This document shows, in pieces, positions 33,595-40,925 of a DNA stretch of 64,000 nucleotides (the first letter of the stretch is position 1; the number at the start of each line of letters is the position of its first letter). Below the pieces are notes generated by a model. It was not told where the DNA came from, made no database searches, and saw only the letters and a program-made list of their open reading frames with translations. This DNA comes from ZC4RG30 sp039932715 (GTDB lineage Bacteria; Pseudomonadota; Gammaproteobacteria; Steroidobacterales; Steroidobacteraceae): positions 1 to 64,000 of the forward strand of contig JBDTPN010000003.1 in NCBI GenBank assembly GCA_039932715.1. The letters are read 5' to 3'. Both the position numbers and the translations under genes were made by a program.

Positions 33595-35705
33595 GGATTC
33601 CAGCTGAATCCTGCCATCAGGCTGCGTGGCGCGCCCGGATAGAGCACGGCTGCGTCTGGTGCAGAGAGATCCTTCACGGACAGTGTCGAGAAATAGTTTC
33701 GATCCAGCAGGTTGCGGACTTCACCGAATATCTCCCAGTTGCCGGCTGCAAATCCCGTGCGCAGCCCCAGTAAACCATAGGATCCGACACGATAGGTATT
33801 GGCGAAATCGCTGTAACGCCTACCTACCAGATCGAAAGTGGGTCCCGCGTAGAATCCGCTGACGTTGCGATACAGCAGTTCGCCGCGCACGACGTAATTC
33901 GGAGCGGCAGGCAGGGCGTTGTTGCCGTAAGCGGGATCGGAAGTAAATTTGAATTTGTTGAGGGTGACACTCAGCCGCGGTGCGATGCGATGGGTGGGGC
34001 CGCCTGGCAGCGCGAACTCAGCGCTCGCCATACCTTCCAGGCCAGCGTGCGTGGTGCCCTTGATATTGGTCGACAGGCTGTTACCTGGCGCAGCGGGATC
34101 GTCGATCGACAGAATCTCGTCATGGATGCGCGCGTAGTAAGCCGTCAACTCCCATCGCAGATTGGCGCGCTGCGTATCGCCTCCCCGGACTCCGGCCTCA
34201 TAGACAATTCCGTGCATGGCGTCCAGCGTCGAATTGTCACCGCGCACATCATCCGCCAAGTCGAATGAGGTGGGCGGCTCGTAGGAGCGACTGACACTGG
34301 CAAAGGTTTCGAAGGCCGCACCTGATTTGCGGATCAATCCGATACGTGGGTTCACATCGCTGTACTGCGCCTTCTGCTGGCGCAGACCACCCGTGGCCGC
34401 ATCAGTCGTACGTACATCGCGACCCGAAAGCACCAGCTGTGCGCCATAGACGGCCGTCCAGTCGTTGGCGAACTGCCAGTGGTCGACGACGAAGGCCTCC
34501 AGATTGTTGGATGCATTGTCGACCTTTTCGGTCAGCCCGTTGGCCTCGCCACCCGCGTTGCGATAGTTGCCCCCTCTGACGCTGCCGTTGGCGTAATTGA
34601 ATCCCGTCAGCAGTTGATGCGCACCCAACTCCAGTCGATAGCGCAGCATCGCCCCCACATCTCGGTGATGGGTGTCCACCAGCAGGCTGTATACCTCCAC
34701 CGGCTGGGCGGGCCCGGCACCATCAAAATCCACAAGGATCTTGTCCACAATAGGGTGGTAGAGCGATTGGTGCTCGTAAGACAGCCCGAACTCCAACATC
34801 CCACCAACCAGAAGCCAACTGTTGATGCTGGCAATGCGCCAGGTCTCGACGTCCTTCTGGTAGTTGCCGCCAACGGCTGCAGCACTGGCCTGATTGCGGT
34901 CGGCTTCCACCTGCGCACGGCTCAGTGCACCTGGCAACTGCTGGTCATTGTGCTGGTAGGTGGCGAACAGTCGCGATTCAAATGCCGGCGCAACCTTCCA
35001 ACCGGCGTTGGCATATAGCGAGTAGCGCTGCTGTTCACTGTGATCACGGTAGCCATCCCAGTTGCGCCCTTCGACGGTTACCAGGCCATCAATGTTGTCT
35101 TCGACCGCGCCAGCCGAAAGCCGCAGGTTTGCCTGACCATTGCTCCCTCCATTTGCGTGAATGGAAACCGGCGCGATGTCGCGGGCCGTCGGCGAGTGAA
35201 AATCGATTGCGCCGCCCAGGGTGCTGGCTCCATAGGCGAGCGCGTTAGCGCCGCGTGCGATGACTGCGTAACGTGCCGCGAGCGGATCCACGATGCGGTT
35301 GTGGTTGTTGCCATCTGCCGTGGTCACTGCCAGACCATCCTGCAGCAGCTTGATCCCATTACCGTCGTAGTCGGTGGCATCCAGATTGGAACCGCGGCTG
35401 GAGAAGAACACCTCATCACCACCGCTGGCGCTCTCGGAGAAGAGCCCCGGGACATAGCGCAGCATGTCGGCGAGATTGTTGACGCCCCGCCGAGAGAGAT
35501 CCTCGCCGTCGACTATGGTGACACCACCGGGGGTAATCGCCTGCTGCGATTCGAGCCTATCCAGTAGGCGCTGGCCACTGACCACCACCGTATCCAGACG
35601 ATACTCGTTATCTGGCTCCCTGGCCTGTGCGCCTGCGGCGTACAACACGAAGGCTACCAACCCAGCCCGGGAAATCCCGCTCCTCAAACACACCTGGAAA
35701 GCCAT
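33591..35705 (-). CDS. TonB-dependent receptor (probable ferric siderophore receptor)
   Basis: A 704-residue outer-membrane receptor with a signal peptide (ending AAGAQA), a plug domain (DTVVVSGQRLL, GVNNLADMLRYVPGLFSESA, YGASTLGGAIDFHSP) and a 22-strand-type barrel with alternating aromatic residues up to a final LMAGFSWNP. The immediate downstream PepSY-TM gene, overlapping by four bases, points to iron-siderophore uptake. I looked for a Fur-type palindrome in the upstream region and saw none convincing. The exact ligand cannot be read from sequence. Confidence 0.9.
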   Translation of the reverse strand: MAFQVCLRSGISRAGLVAFVLYAAGAQAREPDNEYRLDTVVVSGQRLLDRLESQQAITPGGVTIVDGEDLSRRGVNNLADMLRYVPGLFSESASGGDEVFFSSRGSNLDATDYDGNGIKLLQDGLAVTTADGNNHNRIVDPLAARYAVIARGANALAYGASTLGGAIDFHSPTARDIAPVSIHANGGSNGQANLRLSAGAVEDNIDGLVTVEGRNWDGYRDHSEQQRYSLYANAGWKVAPAFESRLFATYQHNDQQLPGALSRAQVEADRNQASAAAVGGNYQKDVETWRIASINSWLLVGGMLEFGLSYEHQSLYHPIVDKILVDFDGAGPAQPVEVYSLLVDTHHRDVGAMLRYRLELGAHQLLTGFNYANGSVRGGNYRNAGGEANGLTEKVDNASNNLEAFVVDHWQFANDWTAVYGAQLVLSGRDVRTTDAATGGLRQQKAQYSDVNPRIGLIRKSGAAFETFASVSRSYEPPTSFDLADDVRGDNSTLDAMHGIVYEAGVRGGDTQRANLRWELTAYYARIHDEILSIDDPAAPGNSLSTNIKGTTHAGLEGMASAEFALPGGPTHRIAPRLSVTLNKFKFTSDPAYGNNALPAAPNYVVRGELLYRNVSGFYAGPTFDLVGRRYSDFANTYRVGSYGLLGLRTGFAAGNWEIFGEVRNLLDRNYFSTLSVKDLSAPDAAVLYPGAPRSLMAGFSWNP

Positions 35706-36186
35706 ATCAGAATTCTGCGCACCTGATGCAGGCTGGGAAAGTCGACTGAACTCATGAAATGCACTTGTAAAAGATGGCCTGCGTCACCTTAAACAAAAAA
35801 AGCCTGGAAACAGGGCCTCTTGCGGGCGTCAAGTGGCGGAAGGCAATCCAGCTGGTTTGCGGCTGCGCTGAATTTGGCGATTTTCTGCGTACACAAAGAT
35901 TTGCTACCCACAAAGTTACCCAGGACATCAGCCCAACTCACGAACGGCTGACGGCCGAGCCGATTGTAGACCCCGAAATCTCCACGATCCTTAATTAGAC
36001 CCCATCCGCGGCCTCAGCTAAATTAGCAGCTATCGCAATGTGGCCGCCGCGCGCTTGTTTAACACAACCGCCGCCAGGCCATCCTGCATTTCCCACCAAG
36101 CAGCACCGAAAGCACGCGTTGACTCGGACTGCTGTCATCCAGCTTGTGTCCATATACTGCATCTCGCCCTTGTCCCAAGGAAGGAC
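35706..36186. other. intergenic region without a supported gene
   Basis: About 480 nt between the TonB-receptor start and the 15-codon leader ORF. It must contain the promoter of the receptor on the minus strand. A frame on the plus strand (35774-35998, 74 codons) shows no recognisable motif or ribosome site and is not accepted. A weak hairpin (around 35802-35818) with a T-run on the minus strand is present near 35794-35800, but its stem is short and interrupted. The base composition is more AT-rich than in the flanking genes. Confidence 0.5.
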
Positions 36187-36234
36187 ATGAGCGCATTGGA
36201 CCTGGTGATAGCCATCAAGGAAGCAACCTTATGA
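36187..36234 (+). CDS. 15-codon leader ORF
   Basis: ATG at 36187 follows a strong Shine-Dalgarno (AAGGAAGGAC) and opens a short frame MSALDLVIAIKEATL ending in TGA at 36232-36234. The stop overlaps the ATG of the next gene (36231) as ATGA, a typical translational-coupling junction. Either it is a leader peptide controlling the secreted-protein gene downstream, or it is a very small protein. It is too short for family assignment. Confidence 0.5.
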   Translation: MSALDLVIAIKEATL

Positions 36235-36743
36235 ACCGTACCGCTCACCTCCTCCTGGGAATACTGATCGCCTGCTCGTCCGGTGTAGCGTGTGCACAGG
36301 TGCCCGCCGTCCTTGGCACCTGGAAGCTCAACGTCGAGGCATCGAGATTCCCCGGACCAGCACCGCAGACGCAGGTGCGCAGCTATCGACTTATAGATGA
36401 CGGATTTGTGATTGGAGTGGCCGTCATTGTCGACGCCCAGGGGCGCCCGACGTTTTTGCAGTTTGCCGCGAGGCCCGACGGCAAGGACTACCCGGAGTTC
36501 AGCACCGACAGCGCGGCGAAATACCTCCGTGATGGCACGAAGCCGCCACGAACTTATGCGGAGATCCCTACGAGCGATCCCCTCAAGGTGAAGTGGGTCG
36601 ACAAGCTGGGAGGCAAGGTGATTGTTTCCGGCGAGAAGTGGGTTTCGGCGGACGGGAAGAAAATGTCGTTTACGGTGTATGCCAAAGACGATTCTGGCAA
36701 GGAAGTTCAATCTCTGTTTGTCTTTGATAGAACCGGGACCTGA
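36231..36743 (+). CDS. secreted protein of unknown function
   Basis: A 170-residue protein with a signal peptide (LLLGILIACSSGVACAQ) and a mature part beginning VPAVLGTWKLNVEASRFPGP. The opening (GTWKLNxxxS.F) is common in uncharacterised secreted lipocalin-like proteins of soil bacteria. The rest is beta-rich (SYRLIDDGFVIGVAVIVDA, KVIVSGEKWVSADGKKMSF). The upstream part of the open frame (from 36144) is rejected because ATG 36231 follows a ribosome site and is coupled to the leader ORF. Function unknown; possibly a small-ligand carrier. Confidence 0.75.
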   Translation: MNRTAHLLLGILIACSSGVACAQVPAVLGTWKLNVEASRFPGPAPQTQVRSYRLIDDGFVIGVAVIVDAQGRPTFLQFAARPDGKDYPEFSTDSAAKYLRDGTKPPRTYAEIPTSDPLKVKWVDKLGGKVIVSGEKWVSADGKKMSFTVYAKDDSGKEVQSLFVFDRTGT

Positions 36744-37031
36744 ACGCGACAAGCTTTTCAGTAAGTGAGCATATCTTCATCCGCCACATGCTCTTCGATT
36801 GATCGCTGCCTCACCGGTCACTTCCTCGGCCGTGCTTGCCATCACAGCGGCTCTGACTCAGCGCGAAGTAATCCCGGCACTGAGAGTAGATTGAGCAGTG
36901 GCAGTTGCTACTCGGGGGATGTATGCCACGTCAGGAAATGTCATTCGGATACGAATCGGTCCGCGGCCCACGCCTTATGGGAATGCCGTTCCCATGGTAA
37001 CCGAGACAGATATCAGCGTGTTCTTGAAGTC

Positions 37032-37292
37032 ATGCTGGATCACGACTTGCTGCCACAATCCTACGATCTGTGGTTGAAAGAGGCCGAGGGAGTCCTGGAA
37101 AAGGCATTGCGAAAAGGACAGAAGCCCATTCGAGCCCACATCGATCCCGACCGGTTCCTCGCCTGGTGCCACGATAATGATCGGGTGCCAGACGGAGTGG
37201 CTCGAATGACCTACGCCGCCCACGTGGCGAGACTGAGCTTGCTGCCGGACCATACTGGATCCCGTCGAGTACACAACGACGATTTAGACTGA
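37032..37292 (+). CDS. small hypothetical protein
   Basis: An 86-residue frame with protein-like composition: MLDHDLLPQSYDLWLKEAE, then VLEKALRKGQKPIRAHIDPD and RFLAWCHDNDRVPDGVARM. It looks like a small helical cytosolic protein. The open frame continues upstream to 36765, but that part is Ser/Cys/His-rich and not convincing; only RDRYQRVLEV just before the ATG looks coding, so the real start may be slightly upstream or affected by an indel. No family recognised. The 288 bases before it (36744-37031) contain no other gene I can support. Confidence 0.5.
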   Translation: MLDHDLLPQSYDLWLKEAEGVLEKALRKGQKPIRAHIDPDRFLAWCHDNDRVPDGVARMTYAAHVARLSLLPDHTGSRRVHNDDLD

Positions 37293-37332
37293 GAGGCGTT
37301 CCCAAGCCATCGCAGCGAAACAGTTACCAACT

Positions 37333-38142
37333 TCAGTACTTGATCCAGCGATCGGTCTCTCGCCTGAATCTATGTGTCTGTTCAGCCTGAAACGTACCGG
37401 AGACTGTCTGCCACGAGTGGCGCTCGACGTTGATGGAATTCTCGCTGACCCGCACAACGTTGAACGAGTTCACTTCCCCCCGGCTGCGGGTCGATGTTGC
37501 AGTTCCGGCTTGCACCGCCAGTGCAGCATAGCCGGGAAAGTCGTGCCGGCTGGACGTGTCACCCGCCTGGCTCCGATGGAAGTGGCCCGCAAGTAACAGA
37601 TCGACGCCGCAGGTCGAAAATGCCTCCATCGCCTGGCGTGCGCGGCCAACCAATTTGACGTTGCCTGGTTCGTCGGGCAGATCAAAGGGGTGATGGGTGA
37701 CGATGACCCTCGTGCAGGTTTCGGGCAAGGCCGCGAAGCGAGAACGGATCAATTCAATCTGCTCTTCGTTGATGCGTCCGCCCTTGAAGGTCATTGCCCG
37801 TGCCGTATTGACGCCAAATACTGCTATCTCGTCATCAATGAAGGACGGCTCCAGGTTTTGATCTATGCAGCGTTGATAGTTGTCGAATGGACCCAGGACC
37901 CGCTCCCACACCCTGTACAGTGGGACATCATGGTTGCCGGGAACCACGATCTGGGGCTTTGGCAATCGATTCAGAAACGCACGCGCCTGGACGAACTCAT
38001 CGACCTTCGCACGTTGCGTCAGGTCACCCGACACAACGACACAGTCCGGCCCAAGGGCGTGCACAGTGGCGATCAACGGTTCGATGACCGCCGGATCGGT
38101 GCGACCGAAGTGCAGATCCGAAAGATGCACCAATGTGCGCAT
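37333..38142 (-). CDS. calcineurin-like metallophosphoesterase
   Basis: A 269-residue cytosolic phosphoesterase with all di-metal motifs: LVHLSDLHFG (DxH), VVVSGDLTQRA (GD), VVPGNHDVPLY (GNHD), VIVTHHPFDLP and LLLAGHFHRSQ (GHxH). It resembles the CpdA-like class, in which cyclic nucleotides or phospholipid head groups can be substrates. It lies four bases downstream of a lipid-kinase gene, and a PAP2 phosphatase is upstream in the same series, so a lipid phosphate or a released head group is a reasonable guess. The substrate is not established. Confidence 0.88.
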   Translation of the reverse strand: MRTLVHLSDLHFGRTDPAVIEPLIATVHALGPDCVVVSGDLTQRAKVDEFVQARAFLNRLPKPQIVVPGNHDVPLYRVWERVLGPFDNYQRCIDQNLEPSFIDDEIAVFGVNTARAMTFKGGRINEEQIELIRSRFAALPETCTRVIVTHHPFDLPDEPGNVKLVGRARQAMEAFSTCGVDLLLAGHFHRSQAGDTSSRHDFPGYAALAVQAGTATSTRSRGEVNSFNVVRVSENSINVERHSWQTVSGTFQAEQTHRFRRETDRWIKY

Positions 38143-38146
38143 ATTC

Positions 38147-39058
38147 TCAGCGGCCTTTCGCGCCCGGCGTCACCGCGCCGAGGACGGTAAGGCTGCCCGG
38201 GCGGATCCGATAGCGCAGTGGTGACGTCATGACAGTGATTTCCCCGTCGGTTGCAACGCGCAGATGCTGGTGGCCACTTTCCACGACGATCTCGGTTGCG
38301 AGCAGGGCGTCGAAATCCCGCGCCTGTTTCAATAGGCCTGCGAGGGCTCTCAGCGCCAGCTGCACCAGCCGCAGGCGACCTGATCGCTGTGTGGTGTAGA
38401 GGCTGAGGCGTCCACCGGTCAAGCTCACACGTTCGCCCAGCGCCAGGCCTTGCATTCGATATTCGTTGTTGCCGATGAAAACGATGGGGGTACGGCGTTG
38501 ATGCTTGCGCCCATCCACTTCCAGAGAGACATTCAGAAACGGATACTTTCGAAGCGCCGCCACGGTGGCCCGCAAGAACGCCAGCCATTTGCCGCGGCCG
38601 ACACGTTGTTGCTCCCGATCCCGCTCGTAAACGATGTCCGGGTAAAGGCCCAGGCTCGAGTTGTTGACGAATACGCGGCCGTTGACTTCGCCCACGTCGA
38701 CTCGGAGCCGTCGTCCCGAGGCGATTTCCCGGACCGCTTCATCCAGGGCCAGGGGAAGCCCCAGATCCTTAGCAAAATGATTGAGGGTGCCCAGCGGCAA
38801 AATGCCCAGAGCGATGTCGCCGCCCGCCAGTGCTGCAGCAACCATGCTGACGGTGCCATCGCCGCCACCGGCGACGATAACATCAGCCTGCTGTGCAATT
38901 GCATCCTTGATCCTCGCGGCGATCTGTTCACCGCCTCGCGCAAGGTAAACCTCAGCGGGTATACCGGCAGACTCGAACAGTCCCTGCACGTGGTGGCTGA
39001 GCTCCTCATCGCTGCCGGAGCCAGAGGCGGCGTTAACGATCACAAAGATGCGGCTCAT
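38147..39058 (-). CDS. diacylglycerol kinase-family lipid kinase
   Basis: A 303-residue DAGK-catalytic-domain protein (YegS/BmrU type). It has IFVIVNAASGSGS, the nucleotide motif VIVAGGGDGTVSMVA, GILPLGTLNHFAKDLGLP and a C-terminal beta-sandwich with FIGNNEYRMQG. It should phosphorylate a lipid using ATP or a related donor. The ATG at 39058 overlaps the PAP2-gene TGA as ATGA; the upstream M (39076) is discounted. A lipid kinase translationally coupled to a lipid phosphatase suggests a phosphorylation/dephosphorylation cycle. Confidence 0.9.
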   Translation of the reverse strand: MSRIFVIVNAASGSGSDEELSHHVQGLFESAGIPAEVYLARGGEQIAARIKDAIAQQADVIVAGGGDGTVSMVAAALAGGDIALGILPLGTLNHFAKDLGLPLALDEAVREIASGRRLRVDVGEVNGRVFVNNSSLGLYPDIVYERDREQQRVGRGKWLAFLRATVAALRKYPFLNVSLEVDGRKHQRRTPIVFIGNNEYRMQGLALGERVSLTGGRLSLYTTQRSGRLRLVQLALRALAGLLKQARDFDALLATEIVVESGHQHLRVATDGEITVMTSPLRYRIRPGSLTVLGAVTPGAKGR

Positions 39059-39783
39059 GGTGGTGATTCTCGCCATGTCGGCTCACGCTGAGTGACGAGC
39101 GCATCTGGCGTGGCGCCGGCTGTGCGCCAGAACGCGGCCAGTGCGGTCAGGCAAATCGCAAGCCAGGCGACCGCTTCAGCGAAGGCTGCACTCACGTCGC
39201 TAAGGTAGTGCACACCGAGGTACATCCGGGAAAGCGCAACGAGCAGGATCGCCAATGCCGCAGCGATCACAGCCAGAACCCGCCATGTGAGTGCCCGGGT
39301 GCGGCCGAACACCCATACGACGCCAAGTCCATAGAAAATCGTGCTGGCGGCAACGTGCCCGCTGGGAAAGCTGAAGCTCGTAAGGGTGACAATCGGGTCG
39401 GTGAAATATGGGCGGGCGCGATGGAATGCGAGCTTCATCAGCACGTTGAGGAGCATGCCCCCGCCCACGCAAAGCGCCAGCGTCCAAATGACGCGCCACT
39501 GCCGCTTTCTGTAGGCCACAAAACCGACAATGCTCGTGTAGCAAGTCAGCGCAACAGGCGAGTGAAGCTGCGACACCAGCAACATCCAGCGTGTCACGCC
39601 GACGCTGGCGTGAAGATGCAGCCACTGCGCCACACGTTCATCCAAAAGGGTCAGGCGATCGTTTGTCACAACGTCTTCGGCAATCGAGCCGAACAGCCAC
39701 GCGGAGGCAACGAGGAGCAACGCCGCACCGCCCAGCTGGATTGTTAAGCGAGCGCGCGCCGACGTCCCGGGAAGGTCAGGCAC
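39055..39783 (-). CDS. PAP2-family membrane phosphatase
   Basis: A 242-residue membrane protein with about six helices and the three acid-phosphatase motifs: KLAFHRARP, FPSGH and SRMYLGVHYLSD. Members dephosphorylate phosphatidic acid, phosphatidylglycerophosphate or undecaprenyl diphosphate at the periplasmic face. First gene of a three-gene overlapping series with the lipid kinase and the phosphoesterase. An envelope lipid-recycling role is inferred from the partners. Confidence 0.9.
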   Translation of the reverse strand: MPDLPGTSARARLTIQLGGAALLLVASAWLFGSIAEDVVTNDRLTLLDERVAQWLHLHASVGVTRWMLLVSQLHSPVALTCYTSIVGFVAYRKRQWRVIWTLALCVGGGMLLNVLMKLAFHRARPYFTDPIVTLTSFSFPSGHVAASTIFYGLGVVWVFGRTRALTWRVLAVIAAALAILLVALSRMYLGVHYLSDVSAAFAEAVAWLAICLTALAAFWRTAGATPDALVTQREPTWRESPP

Positions 39784-39855
39784 GCGATCGGGCCATTTTC
39801 AGGTTGCGATTCGTCCTTAGTGCCGCATTTCGATTTCTGGCGTTGATCACCAGCT

Positions 39856-40008
39856 TCAGCGCGATTTCGCCTTTAGGAATCCAACGACAAGCATTACCAA
39901 TCCGATAAGCGCAATCAAATGGATGGCCCCAAAGGTAACCTTTACAGCGAGCCACAAGATGAGCCACAGCACGAGCAACGCTATTCCAAAAACTTTCAGT
40001 ATTCCCAT
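39856..40008 (-). CDS. small hydrophobic membrane protein (DUF5670/lmo0937-like)
   Basis: A 50-residue protein, MGILKVFGIALLVLWLILWL followed by a second hydrophobic stretch and a basic tail (FLKAKSR), giving two membrane segments. Pattern and length recall the lmo0937/DUF5670 small membrane proteins, often stress-linked and uncharacterised. The upstream extension of the frame (to 40062) is not convincing. It lies 72 nt upstream of the PAP2 gene on the same strand and may be co-transcribed. Confidence 0.65.
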   Translation of the reverse strand: MGILKVFGIALLVLWLILWLAVKVTFGAIHLIALIGLVMLVVGFLKAKSR

Positions 40009-40182
40009 GGCTTCAGCATATGGGGCGGTGCCCCCCCAAGGGAGAAGTGAGGCGCGTTTCACGTCGTAGTCGGCGTCCTACTTTTCCTGCTTCGCTGGGG
40101 TTGCCTACGGCGCTCCGGTCAGGCTCACGGTTGCGACCGCACCCCGCTGGCATTTGCCGCAGCCCTCAACTAAGTTTAAGCG

Positions 40183-40659
40183 GTGATTGGGACTAAGACT
40201 TTCGGCTCCGCCGCACGAATAGGCATAGTTCTTTGTGCCGTGTCGGCTGGGCTGCATCCCCTGGCAGCTGCCGAAGAAGTCGGAGCCATCGCAGGTCGCT
40301 GGATTACGTTTGCTGGGGCACTCCATCAGAAGCGCGCAGTTATCCAGATTGTTCGCACTGGCGCCATCGTCACCGGCCGGATCGTGGATTTCTTCCCTAA
40401 ACCGGGCGAGGACTCGCACCCAATCTGCCTTACGTGTCAGGGCGCGGACCAAGGCCTCCCCATACTGGGTCTAAAAATTCTGGAGATGGTAGAAGAGGCA
40501 GGTGGCCACAGCTTCCGCGGCACTGTTTTCGACCCCGAGGAAGGCCGCACCTACCGTTGCGTGGCAACGCTACAGGCTGATGGCAAGCAATTGCATCTAC
40601 GCGGATACATCGGAATTGAGCTGTTCGGACGTAGTGAAACTTGGGTCCGCCTTGAATGA
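40183..40659 (+). CDS. DUF2147 family exported protein
   Basis: A 158-residue protein with a signal peptide (IGIVLCAVSAGLHPLAAA) and a DUF2147 body: AGRWITF, VTGRIVDFF, CLTCQGADQGLPILGLKILE, FDPEEGRTYRCVATLQADG, LHLRGYIGIELFGRSETWVR. The paired Cys (CLTC) and final GRSxTW are family features. The family is a small beta-barrel-like domain of unknown function in the periplasm. It starts with GTG at 40183. A bidirectional hairpin terminator follows about 50 nt after its stop. Confidence 0.88.
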   Translation: MIGTKTFGSAARIGIVLCAVSAGLHPLAAAEEVGAIAGRWITFAGALHQKRAVIQIVRTGAIVTGRIVDFFPKPGEDSHPICLTCQGADQGLPILGLKILEMVEEAGGHSFRGTVFDPEEGRTYRCVATLQADGKQLHLRGYIGIELFGRSETWVRLE

Positions 40660-40712
40660 CTTTTCGTTGCAAGCTATCCGCGACTTCCCGGGGCGTCGGG
40701 ACGGCAGCAACG

Positions 40713-40739
40713 AAAAAGGCCCAGAAACTGGGCCTTTTT
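40713..40739. terminator. bidirectional Rho-independent terminator
   Basis: AAAAAGGCCCAG, loop AAA, then CTGGGCCTTTTT: a strong GC stem with T-runs on both strands. It can stop transcription of the DUF2147 gene from the left and of tRNA-Ala from the right. Confidence 0.92.
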
Positions 40740-40780
40740 GGTACATCCTGGGATGTTACTGGAAGCTGCTGGATCTCAAA

Positions 40781-40856
<76 letters not shown>

Positions 40857-40925
40857 ACGGCAGGCGCCGTAGTCTAGGGAAGCACCGGCCCGCCCGCAAC
40901 GACTACCGGCGCTTCGCTGCGCACT

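Noticed and set aside
35706..35790. Fur box or cobalamin riboswitch before the TonB receptor
   Set aside because: No 19-bp Fur-like palindrome and no conserved cobalamin box elements could be seen.
35774..35998. 74-codon plus-strand frame in the receptor upstream region
   Set aside because: No ribosome site and no recognisable pattern; retained only as part of the intergenic entry.
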